Shown: positions 52,550 to 60,046 of the stretch, in pieces
Layout of the letters: each line of letters starts with the position of its first letter
Position numbering within the stretch: the stretch's first letter is position 1
NCBI GenBank assembly: GCA_965235095.1
Contig: OZ249405.1
Reading direction: 5' to 3' (one strand)
DNA length: 64,000 bases
Source: Fontibacterium abundans
Lineage (GTDB): Bacteria; Pseudomonadota; Alphaproteobacteria; Pelagibacterales; Pelagibacteraceae
Notes under the pieces: generated by a model
Told to the model about the DNA's origin: nothing
The model's input: the letters and a program-made list of their open reading frames with translations, nothing else
Databases searched by the model: none
Made by a program: the position numbers and the translations under genes

Positions 52550-53548
52550 ATGAAATTTACAGTTGCAGTTGATGCAATGGGTGGCGATGAATCTCCTTTA
52601 AAAGTTATTAGAGGTTTAGATTTATTTTTACAAAGCAATCAAGATTTAAAATTTTTAATTTTTGGTAATAGAGATTTAATAAATCCTATCTTAGAAAAAT
52701 ATCCTTTAGTTGGCCCTTCAAGCACTATTGTTCATACCAATGAAAAAGTATTAGACAACTTATCTCCATTAGAAGCGGTTAAGAATGGAAAAAATTCTAG
52801 CATGTGGTTGGCTCTGACAGCATTAAAAAATAAAAATGCAGATATTGCTATATCAGCAGGAAATACTGCGGCCTTACTTGTTATGTCTAGATTAATTTTA
52901 GATACGATTGAGGGAATTGATAAGCCAGCCCTAGCGTCTATGTGGCCATCTCATAAAGGATTAAGTGTTGTTTTAGATTTAGGTGCAAATATTGATTGTA
53001 GCACAAAAAATTTAGTAGATTTTTCTAAATTAGGCGCAGCCTTGTACAGAGCTGTTTTCAAAAAAGAAAAACCAACAGTTGCGTTATTAAATATTGGAAG
53101 TGAAGACAGTAAAGGAAGTGATTTGCTGAAAAAAACTTTGCTGGAATTAAGACAGATCAATAGTGACAGTTTTTCGTTTAGCGGTTTCATAGAAGGAAAT
53201 CATATAAAAGATGGAAATGTAGACGTAATTGTTACAGATGGTTTTTCAGGAAACATAGCTTTAAAAACAGCAGAGGGAACAGCAAAATATATTGCAGCTC
53301 TTGTTAAAGAAAAATTCTTAAATTCTTGGTATTCGAAATTTATTTATTTATTGTCATTTAAAATTTTTAACAGCATTAAAAATGATTTAGATCCAAGAAA
53401 GTATAATGGTGGAATATTTTTAGGACTAACATCACCGGTTGTAAAAAGTCACGGTGGCACAGATTATATTGGTTTTTATCACTCTATTAAATTGTGCTAT
53501 AATATTTTAAATGGTAATTTGCAGGAACAAATACAAAAAAATTTATAA
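52550..53548 (+). CDS. plsX: Phosphate acyltransferase PlsX
   Basis: PlsX converts acyl-ACP to acyl-phosphate, the substrate of PlsY at 15474. The 332 residues start VAVDAMGGDESPLKVIRGL and include DIAISAGNTAALLVMSRL, VLDLGANIDCSTKNLVDFS, DVIVTDGFSGNIALKTAEG and GGIFLGLTSPVVKSHGGTDY. fabH normally sits between plsX and ihfA in related genomes. Here ihfA follows after 10 nt. Confidence 0.97.
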   Translation: MKFTVAVDAMGGDESPLKVIRGLDLFLQSNQDLKFLIFGNRDLINPILEKYPLVGPSSTIVHTNEKVLDNLSPLEAVKNGKNSSMWLALTALKNKNADIAISAGNTAALLVMSRLILDTIEGIDKPALASMWPSHKGLSVVLDLGANIDCSTKNLVDFSKLGAALYRAVFKKEKPTVALLNIGSEDSKGSDLLKKTLLELRQINSDSFSFSGFIEGNHIKDGNVDVIVTDGFSGNIALKTAEGTAKYIAALVKEKFLNSWYSKFIYLLSFKIFNSIKNDLDPRKYNGGIFLGLTSPVVKSHGGTDYIGFYHSIKLCYNILNGNLQEQIQKNL

Positions 53549-53558
53549 ATAAATATTT

Positions 53559-53870
53559 GTGACAACTACAATCACAAGACAATATTTGTCCGACCTAGTT
53601 TACAAAGAGCTAGGAATTTCTAAAGTCGAAGCTTCAAATTTTATTGATGATATTTTTGAGTTTATTACGCTGCAACTTGAAAAAAAGAATAAGGTTAAGA
53701 TAGCTAACTTTGGTTCTTTTAATATTCGGCATAAAAATGAAAGAATAGGAAGAAATCCAAAGACAAAGGAGCAAAAAGTTATTTCTAGTAGGACAGTGGT
53801 TACTTTTAAACCCTCTAAAATTTTAAAAAATAAAATTAATAAAAATATAAATGACGGAGAAGTCAGCTGA
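53559..53870 (+). CDS. ihfA: Integration host factor alpha subunit
   Basis: IHF is a heterodimeric HU-family protein that bends DNA sharply. The 103-residue alpha chain has YLSDLVYKELGISKVEASNF, then KVKIANFGSFNIRHKNERIG, the arm tip GRNPKTKEQ with the intercalating proline, and VVTFKPSKILKNKIN. Position before merR in the plsX cluster identifies it as alpha. The start codon is GTG. It overlaps merR by 20 bp. ihfB is not in the window. Confidence 0.93.
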   Translation: MTTTITRQYLSDLVYKELGISKVEASNFIDDIFEFITLQLEKKNKVKIANFGSFNIRHKNERIGRNPKTKEQKVISSRTVVTFKPSKILKNKINKNINDGEVS

Positions 53871-54237
53871 AGCTTTAAAAACAATAGGGGAAGTAGCTAA
53901 AGAATTAAATCTTATTGAATTAGAAACGGGAAAAGCAAAGACTTACATTTTAAGATTTTGGGAAAAAGAGTTTCCTCAATTGAAGCCCAAACTAAGAGCA
54001 AAGGGTCGAAGATATTACACAGCCGAAAATGTTACGCTTTTGAAAAAAATTCAATATCTTTTAAAAGATAAAGGACTGACTATAAAAGGTGCAAAAAAAA
54101 TAATAGAAAATAATATTAATGATATTGAAGTTGACGATTTTGAGAGAAAAGATATAAGCACTAACGATTTATTAAATAAAAAAGAAAAGCTAAATAGAAT
54201 TAAAAAAATTATTACCGAATTAAAAAACCTTTCTTAA
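53851..54237 (+). CDS. MerR family transcriptional regulator
   Basis: The 128-residue protein has an N-terminal MerR winged helix-turn-helix: TIGEVAKELNLIELETGKAK, then YILRFWEKEFPQLKPKLRAK and GRRYYTAENVTLLKKIQYLL. The rest is a short helix suited to dimerisation. There is no metal- or drug-binding domain. Homologues occupy this place after ihfA across Alphaproteobacteria, but I know of no defined regulon. The start lies inside ihfA by 20 bp. rpmG follows 1 nt later. Confidence 0.9.
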   Translation: MTEKSAEALKTIGEVAKELNLIELETGKAKTYILRFWEKEFPQLKPKLRAKGRRYYTAENVTLLKKIQYLLKDKGLTIKGAKKIIENNINDIEVDDFERKDISTNDLLNKKEKLNRIKKIITELKNLS

Positions 54238-54238
54238 A

Positions 54239-54430
54239 ATGGCAAAAAAAACATCAATTAAAGTCAGACTAGTTCCAGAGTTAAAACCTAATAGTGCTTT
54301 TAATTATTATGTTAAAAAACCTACTGCTGGAGAAAAGGTTAAAAATAAACTAAGAGTTAGAAAATATAATCCCTCGACACGCAAACATGAATGGTTTGTG
54401 GAAAAAAAACTTCCACCACATAGTAAATAG
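54239..54430 (+). CDS. rpmG: 50S ribosomal protein L33
   Basis: L33 is a small large-subunit protein near the E site. The 63 residues start MAKKTSIKVRLVPELKPNSA, then FNYYVKKP, and have the RKYNPSTRKHEWFVEKKLP end typical of the family. No zinc cysteines are present. It lies 1 nt after the merR gene and 3 nt from the convergent chorismate mutase gene. Confidence 0.94.
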   Translation: MAKKTSIKVRLVPELKPNSAFNYYVKKPTAGEKVKNKLRVRKYNPSTRKHEWFVEKKLPPHSK

Positions 54431-54433
54431 TAG

Positions 54434-54706
54434 TTATTTAACTATTTTTTTTTCTAATTTTATTGAATACTGAATTAGTTTATTCCAAAAGTTTTTCACT
54501 AATATAAAATCAATTTTATTCTTTTTTGCTTCAGCCTTAATTCTTTTCATTATTTGATTAATTCTTTTTTTATCAACGATAGTTCTTTTGTTCTTATACT
54601 TTGCAATTTTTAAGACTTGCTTCTTTCTAAGACCAAGCAGCCTAATTATTTGATTATCAATAGTATCAATAGTAGAACGAATTTTTTGAATATTTTTTTG
54701 CGACAT
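54434..54706 (-). CDS. Chorismate mutase, AroQ type II
   Basis: Chorismate mutase converts chorismate to prephenate for phenylalanine and tyrosine. This 90-residue all-helical protein aligns with the E. coli P-protein domain: R10, R27, K38, D45 and R48 match active-site or nearby residues R11, R28, K39, D48 and R51. Glu52, however, is replaced by Ile49, and the loop before it is two residues shorter. Activity is therefore likely but not certain. It is monofunctional, with no prephenate dehydratase. It diverges from ctaA over 43 bp. Confidence 0.85.
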   Translation of the reverse strand: MSQKNIQKIRSTIDTIDNQIIRLLGLRKKQVLKIAKYKNKRTIVDKKRINQIMKRIKAEAKKNKIDFILVKNFWNKLIQYSIKLEKKIVK

Positions 54707-54749
54707 TAAAACGTTTTTAAAATAAGGATAAGTTAAGTATTAATTTATA

Positions 54750-55778
54750 ATGCTAAACACAAATAATCTAAATAAAAAAAATATATATATTGCTTTTTGG
54801 TTGTATTTATCTTTATTTTTAGTTTCAGCACTTATCTTTATTGGTGGTCTTACTCGTTTAACAGAATCTGGTCTTTCAATAACTAATTGGGAATTGTTTA
54901 GCGGAATTTTACCGCCACTTTCAGATAAAGAATGGAATGATTATTTTTCTTTATACAAACAGATACCTCAATACAAAGAAATTAATTTCGGTATGTCTTT
55001 AGCTGAGTTTAAATATATTTTTTGGTGGGAATATATTCATCGATTATTAGCAAGATTGGCTTCCTTAACTTTTATCTTACCGTTCCTTTATTTTCTTATA
55101 AAAAAAGTTTTTAATTTTAAACAAATTATTCTCTATTCAGTAATTTCTTTACTATTTTTTTTTCAAGGATTTTTAGGGTGGTATATGGTTAAAAGCGGAT
55201 TAATCTCAAATACAGACGTGAGTCATTTTAGATTGTCGGCTCATTTATTAGGTGCTCAAATTATTTTATCATTATTATTTTTTTCAATTTTATTTAGAGA
55301 TGTTAAAAAAATTTACTTAAATTCTTATTCTTATTTAATTCTTTTCTTTTTAATAATTGTTTATTTTCAAATCGCAATTGGAGCATTTGTTTCAGGATTA
55401 GATGCTGCAAAAATCTATCAAACTTGGCCGTTAATGAATGGCAATTTTGTACCAGAGGATGTTTTGATTAAAGAATTTTCAAATTCAAAATCTTATTCTA
55501 GTCCTTCCCATGTTCAATTTTTACACAGGATTATTGCTTATTTTATAATATTAATTTTTAGTTTTATTTTTTATTTTTTACTTAAAAATAAAATTGTTAA
55601 CTCGAAGTATTTATTCATAGTTTTATCCGCAATAATTTTCCAAGTGCTGCTTGGTATTCTAGTTCTAACCAGTGGTTATAAAATATATATTGCTAGTCTT
55701 CATCAACTAGGTTCGATTTTTTTACTTTTTTCGATAATTTATCTATTTTACCAAGTATCAATCTCTCAAAAATATTAA
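54750..55778 (+). CDS. ctaA: Heme A synthase CtaA
   Basis: CtaA oxidises the C8 methyl of haem O to the formyl group of haem A for cytochrome oxidase. The 342 residues give eight membrane helices. Motifs include FIGGLTRLTESGLSITNWEL and the haem-ligand histidines in WWEYIHRLLARL, SHFRLSAHLLGAQ, FLHRIIAYF and LHQLGSIF. It is the alphaproteobacterial/mitochondrial COX15-like type without the extracellular cysteine pair of Bacillus CtaA. It implies an aa3-type oxidase encoded elsewhere. Confidence 0.96.
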   Translation: MLNTNNLNKKNIYIAFWLYLSLFLVSALIFIGGLTRLTESGLSITNWELFSGILPPLSDKEWNDYFSLYKQIPQYKEINFGMSLAEFKYIFWWEYIHRLLARLASLTFILPFLYFLIKKVFNFKQIILYSVISLLFFFQGFLGWYMVKSGLISNTDVSHFRLSAHLLGAQIILSLLFFSILFRDVKKIYLNSYSYLILFFLIIVYFQIAIGAFVSGLDAAKIYQTWPLMNGNFVPEDVLIKEFSNSKSYSSPSHVQFLHRIIAYFIILIFSFIFYFLLKNKIVNSKYLFIVLSAIIFQVLLGILVLTSGYKIYIASLHQLGSIFLLFSIIYLFYQVSISQKY

Positions 55779-55795
55779 AATTTGCCTTTATCTAT

Positions 55796-55824
55796 TTGAC
55801 ATAATTATAGGCAAAATATATTTA
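55796..55824 (+). promoter_or_regulatory. Promoter for rplM-rpsI
   Basis: A perfect TTGACA (55796-55801) precedes TATTTA at 17 bp (55819-55824) or TATATT at 15 bp (55817-55822). It lies in the 58-bp gap before rplM and is well placed for it. The leader would be about 6-10 nt, with no Shine-Dalgarno sequence. Confidence 0.55.
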
Positions 55825-55836
55825 TTCCGTTCCATT

Positions 55837-56292
55837 ATGACTGAATTTATTAAAAAGAAAGACGTTAAAAAGAACTGGTACAAGATCGACGCAACAAATT
55901 TAATTGTTGGCAGATTAGCTTCTGAGATAACTAAAATTTTAAGAGGAACAAAAAAAACTAGCTTTACTCCAAATATGGATGATGGAGATTTCGTAATCGT
56001 AACTAATGCTAGAAAAATAAAATTTACTGGAAAAAAGTTTGTTGATAAAATTTATTATAAACATACAGGCTATCCAGGTGGTATTAAGGAAACTACTCCA
56101 AATCAAATTCTTCAAAAAGATCCATCTAGAATTATTAAATTAGCTGTTAAGAGAATGTTACCAAGAGGTCCGCTTGGCAGAAAACAACTTGGAAATTTAA
56201 AAGTTTATAATGATGATAAGCATCCTCATGAAACTCAAAAAGCAGTCGATTTCGATTTTAAATCTAGAAATAAAAAAAATTCATTAAATTAA
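55837..56292 (+). CDS. rplM: 50S ribosomal protein L13
   Basis: L13 binds 23S rRNA early in large-subunit assembly. The 151-residue protein has WYKIDATNLIVGRLASEITK, GDFVIVTNARKIKFTGKK, YYKHTGYPGGIKE and MLPRGPLGRKQLGNLKVY. It pairs with rpsI 3 nt downstream, the near-universal rplM-rpsI operon. Its own promoter precedes it. Confidence 0.98.
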   Translation: MTEFIKKKDVKKNWYKIDATNLIVGRLASEITKILRGTKKTSFTPNMDDGDFVIVTNARKIKFTGKKFVDKIYYKHTGYPGGIKETTPNQILQKDPSRIIKLAVKRMLPRGPLGRKQLGNLKVYNDDKHPHETQKAVDFDFKSRNKKNSLN

Positions 56293-56295
56293 TAT

Positions 56296-56706
56296 ATGGT
56301 TCAAAGTTTAGCTGTTTCAAACGATAGATTTTACGCAACAGGAAAAAGAAAAAGTTCAATAGCTAGAGTTTGGCTAAAAGCTGGATCTGGATCTATTTTA
56401 GTAAATGGAAAAAAATATAACGAATATTTTAAACGTCCAGTTTTACAACTAAGCATTGAGAAGCCATTTAATGTTATAGCTAAGAATAATGCTTATGATG
56501 TTATGTGCACTGTTAAGGGCGGCGGCTTAACCGGTCAAGCTGGAGCAGTGTCTTTAGGTATATCTAAAGCTTTGTATGTTTTGGATGGAACGTTAAGAAA
56601 AACATTAAAAAAAGAAAAGTTATTAACAAGAGATTCAAGAAAAGTTGAAAGAAAAAAATACGGACAGAAAAAAGCTAGAAGAAGATTCCAGTTCTCTAAA
56701 CGATAG
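56296..56706 (+). CDS. rpsI: 30S ribosomal protein S9
   Basis: S9 has a long C-terminal tail that reaches the P-site tRNA anticodon. The 136-residue sequence has FYATGKRKSSIARVWLKAGS, VKGGGLTGQAGAVSLGISKA and the tail KKYGQKKARRRFQFSKR, ending in the conserved Lys-Arg. The stop codon is part of a set of inverted repeats that may form a terminator. Confidence 0.98.
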   Translation: MVQSLAVSNDRFYATGKRKSSIARVWLKAGSGSILVNGKKYNEYFKRPVLQLSIEKPFNVIAKNNAYDVMCTVKGGGLTGQAGAVSLGISKALYVLDGTLRKTLKKEKLLTRDSRKVERKKYGQKKARRRFQFSKR

Positions 56707-56730
56707 TCTAGTTAGACTAATTTTAGTCTT
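56704..56730 (+). terminator. Alternating inverted repeats after rpsI, possible terminator
   Basis: Three alternating elements follow each other: TAGTCTA (56704-56710, including the rpsI stop), its reverse complement TAGACTA (56713-56719), and TAGTCTT (56724-56730). The middle element can pair with either flank, giving two mutually exclusive 7-bp hairpins with 2-nt loops. The second is followed by only a short T-rich stretch, so as a terminator it is weak. It is the best such structure I saw in the window. Confidence 0.4.
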
Positions 56731-56763
56731 TAAGTCATTTACAACTTCTTATAAATACAGAGC

Positions 56764-57795
56764 ATGTCTGAAAAATATAACGTTTTAATTAATGGAGCCT
56801 CAGGTTTTGTTGGCTTAGAACTTATTAAAATATTAAGTAATCATAAATTTATTAATCTTAAGTATTTGTGCTCAAGAGGGTCTATTGGAAAATCAGTTAA
56901 TTCTTTTTTAAAAAATAAAATTAAAAAAAAATTACCGTTAATATCTGACATTAATAAAGCTGATTTTAGTGATGTTGATATAATTTTTTCAGCATTGCCA
57001 CATGGAGAAGCACAATTATTATCTAATAATATTTCTCCCCATCATATTTTAATTGATTTATCAGCTGATTTTAGATTTTCAGATATTAAAGTTTATGAAA
57101 AATGGTACGGATTAAAACATTATGCTCCCAATAATCAAAAACATTCTGTTTACGGACTTTCTGAATTTGCAAGAAAAGATATTGAAAAAAGTAATATAAT
57201 TTCTTGTCCAGGATGTTATCCAACATCAGCTCAGTTAGCGCTTATTCCTTTATTGCTAAATAAAATAATTAAAACTTCAAAAATAATTATAGATTCCAAA
57301 TCAGGTTATTCAGGAGCTGGTAAAAAAACTGCTGATAAAAAACTTTATCCTAATATTAATAAAAATATCGCTGCTTATGGAGTAGGCAACCACAGACATA
57401 TGCCTGAAATTGAGCATGGTTTAAAAATGTTTGGAAAAGTTTCTGGTAATTTAAAAGTTGAGTTTACTCCTCATTTAATTCCAACTTTTAGAGGTATTGT
57501 GACGACAATATATGCTGATCTTAAAAAGAATATTAGTGTGAAAAAAGTTCATCAATATTTGAGTAAATTTTACAAAAAAAGTTATTTTGTAAAAGTTTTA
57601 CCTTACGGAAAATTTGTAAATACAAACGATGTTAACAATACTAATAATTGTAATATTAATGTTTTTTCAGGAAGAAATAAAAATCAATTAATTATTGTAA
57701 GTTCTATTGATAATTTAGTTAAAGGAGCAGCAGGGCAGGCGGTTCAAAATATGAATATAAGATTAGGTTTGAAAGAAACTTTAGGATTAGAATAA
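56764..57795 (+). CDS. argC: N-acetyl-gamma-glutamyl-phosphate reductase
   Basis: ArgC reduces N-acetylglutamyl phosphate to the semialdehyde in arginine synthesis. The Rossmann motif is LINGASGFVGLELIKIL. The catalytic cysteine is C151 in ISCPGCYPTSAQLALIPLL, and the histidine is in HRHMPEIEHGL. The 343-residue length is that of the ArgC type 1 group. It overlaps hom by one base, an amino acid grouping without shared pathway steps. A -10-like TATAAA lies 8 nt before the ATG. Confidence 0.95.
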   Translation: MSEKYNVLINGASGFVGLELIKILSNHKFINLKYLCSRGSIGKSVNSFLKNKIKKKLPLISDINKADFSDVDIIFSALPHGEAQLLSNNISPHHILIDLSADFRFSDIKVYEKWYGLKHYAPNNQKHSVYGLSEFARKDIEKSNIISCPGCYPTSAQLALIPLLLNKIIKTSKIIIDSKSGYSGAGKKTADKKLYPNINKNIAAYGVGNHRHMPEIEHGLKMFGKVSGNLKVEFTPHLIPTFRGIVTTIYADLKKNISVKKVHQYLSKFYKKSYFVKVLPYGKFVNTNDVNNTNNCNINVFSGRNKNQLIIVSSIDNLVKGAAGQAVQNMNIRLGLKETLGLE

Positions 57796-59102
57796 TGAGT
57801 TTTAGAGATAATTATAATATTGCAATAGTTGGCTTGGGTAATGTTGGCTCAGAAGTTTATAGACATTTAGTTAAGAACAAACGACTTATAGAAAAAAATA
57901 CAAACTCCACTTATCAAATAAAATATATTTCCGCAAAAAGTATTAATAAAAAAAGAGGATTTAGCATTCCAAAAAAATTGTGGGTTAAAAATCCTTTGTC
58001 TCTAGTTAAAAAAGACGATGTAGATATTATTATCGAATTAATAGGTTCGCCGGATGGGGTTGCAAAAAAATTAGCATTTGCTGCATTAAAAAATAACAAA
58101 CATTTTATCACAGCAAATAAAGCTTTAATTTTTAAGCATGGGAATGAACTTGCAAAAATTGCTGAAAAGAATTCAGTTAATCTACTATTTGAAGCTTCAG
58201 TTGGCGGCGGAATACCAATTATCAAATCTATAAAGGAAAGCTTAGTTGGTAATAAATTATTCCATATTTATGGAGTATTAAATGGAACGACAAATTTTAT
58301 TTTAACTGAAATAGAAAGAACTAAAAAAAGTTTTAAAGAGATTTTATTAAATGCGCAAAAACTCGGTTATGCTGAAGCAAATCCAAAGCTTGATCTTAAT
58401 GGAGATGATGTAAAATCGAAAATATCAATATTAAGTGCGCTTTGTTTTAAAACTAAAATAATTAATAAGAGTTTTTTAACTGAAGGAATAGAGCAGATTG
58501 ATTTAGAAGATGTGGAGTATGCTCATAAGTTTAAGTATAAGATTAAACTGTTAGGTATTTCTGAAATCATCGATAATAAAATCAAACAAAGAGTTCATCC
58601 TTGTTTAATTTCAAAAGATTCTGATCTTGCAAAGATCAATGGAGCAAATAACGCTATTATGGTTGAGGGAAATCCAGTTGGCAAAATAGTTTATCAAGGA
58701 CTAGGTGCTGGAAAAGGCCCAACAACTTCATCTGTTGTTTCTGATTTAAATTCAATTCTTAAAGGAGATAAAACTTTACCATTTGGCTTTAGTTACTCTG
58801 ATGCAAAAGAGTATAAAATGTTCGATTTCGACAATCACATTTGTAAATTTTATTTAAGGATAGTTGTGAAAGATAAGCCTGGAGTTTTATCTAAAATTAC
58901 TTCTATTTTATCTACATATAAGATTTCAATCCAAAGCATACTGCAACAACCTTTAAGTAATCCTAAATTTGCTCATTTAGTTATTATTACGCATAACGCT
59001 AAGGAGAAGGATATGAAATTAGCTTTAAAGAAAATTTCAAAAGAAAGTTTTATTAGTAAAAAAATTACGATGATCAGAATTAGAAATGAAAAGAAATTAT
59101 GA
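57795..59102 (+). CDS. hom: Homoserine dehydrogenase
   Basis: Hom reduces aspartate semialdehyde to homoserine, leading to threonine and methionine. The nucleotide-binding start is IAIVGLGNVGSEVYRHL, followed by GVLNGTTNFILTEIERTKKS, LGYAEANPKLDLNGDDVKSK and VVYQGLG-like KIVYQGLGAGKGPTTSSVVS. The last 80 residues form an ACT domain (VVKDKPGVLSKITSILSTYK), which usually mediates threonine feedback inhibition. The 435-residue length is normal. It overlaps glpX by 4 bp. Confidence 0.96.
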   Translation: MSFRDNYNIAIVGLGNVGSEVYRHLVKNKRLIEKNTNSTYQIKYISAKSINKKRGFSIPKKLWVKNPLSLVKKDDVDIIIELIGSPDGVAKKLAFAALKNNKHFITANKALIFKHGNELAKIAEKNSVNLLFEASVGGGIPIIKSIKESLVGNKLFHIYGVLNGTTNFILTEIERTKKSFKEILLNAQKLGYAEANPKLDLNGDDVKSKISILSALCFKTKIINKSFLTEGIEQIDLEDVEYAHKFKYKIKLLGISEIIDNKIKQRVHPCLISKDSDLAKINGANNAIMVEGNPVGKIVYQGLGAGKGPTTSSVVSDLNSILKGDKTLPFGFSYSDAKEYKMFDFDNHICKFYLRIVVKDKPGVLSKITSILSTYKISIQSILQQPLSNPKFAHLVIITHNAKEKDMKLALKKISKESFISKKITMIRIRNEKKL

Positions 59103-60046
59103 ACATCAGCAATGGGTTTGTAGATTTATTTGTAAAAACTACTAGCGAAGCAGCTTACGCATCATCATTATTAAAAGGTAAAGGCGATAAAATTGCAGCT
59201 GATCAAGCAGCAGTCGATAAGATGAGATTGTTTCTAAATAACATTCCTATGAAAGGAAAAATTGTCATAGGCGAAGGAGAGATGGATGAAGCACCAATGC
59301 TTTATATTAATGAATTAGTTGGAACTGGAACTGGTGAAGAATTAGATATAGCCGTTGATCCATTAGAAGGTACAAATTTAACAGCTAAAAATTTACCTAA
59401 TGCAATGTCAGTCCTAGCTGTGTCAAAAAAAGATAATTTGCTACATGCACCAGATACTTACATGGAGAAAATAGCAGTTGGAAAAAATATTAAAGAAGGG
59501 GTTATAGATCTTGATTTTGGGATTACCAAAAATCTTAAAAATTTAGCTGATTTTAAAAATACAACGCCAGATAAATTAACAATATGTCTTTTAGAAAGAG
59601 AGAGGCACGATCACATCGTTAATGATGCTAAAAAGCTTGGAACTAAAATTAAATTTATTTCTGATGGAGATGTAGCGGGTGCTATTTATGCAGGAATAGA
59701 GGAATTTAAAGTTGATATATATTTAGGCGTAGGAGGAGCTCCAGAAGGAGTACTAGCAGCTGCAGCTATTAAATGTTTAGGAGGTCAGTTTCAGGCAAGA
59801 TTAGTATTAAGCAATGATCATGAAATTGATAAGGCTAAAAAAATGGGAATAAAAGATTTGAAAAAAAAATATTATATAAATGATATAGTTAAAGATGACG
59901 TTTTATTTTGTGCAACAGGAGTAACGGGCGGAGACTTACTTCAAGGTATTGAGATTTTAGATAATGGTTTTTATCAATCAGAAACCTACGTTTTGCATCA
60001 CGCATCTAAACTTAATAAAAAAATTATTAATAAATTTAAAATATGA
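59099..60046 (+). CDS. glpX: Fructose-1,6-bisphosphatase class II GlpX
   Basis: GlpX hydrolyses fructose 1,6-bisphosphate to fructose 6-phosphate in gluconeogenesis. The metal-binding motifs GEGEMDEAPMLYINELVGTG and DIAVDPLEGTNLTAKN, then GAIYAGIEEFKVDIYLGVGG and ATGVTGGDLLQGI, are intact. The 315 residues are typical. The placement between hom and recJ is the usual alphaproteobacterial order. It overlaps both neighbours by 4 bp, so the argC-hom-glpX-recJ set is likely one transcript. Confidence 0.96.
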   Translation: MNISNGFVDLFVKTTSEAAYASSLLKGKGDKIAADQAAVDKMRLFLNNIPMKGKIVIGEGEMDEAPMLYINELVGTGTGEELDIAVDPLEGTNLTAKNLPNAMSVLAVSKKDNLLHAPDTYMEKIAVGKNIKEGVIDLDFGITKNLKNLADFKNTTPDKLTICLLERERHDHIVNDAKKLGTKIKFISDGDVAGAIYAGIEEFKVDIYLGVGGAPEGVLAAAAIKCLGGQFQARLVLSNDHEIDKAKKMGIKDLKKKYYINDIVKDDVLFCATGVTGGDLLQGIEILDNGFYQSETYVLHHASKLNKKIINKFKI

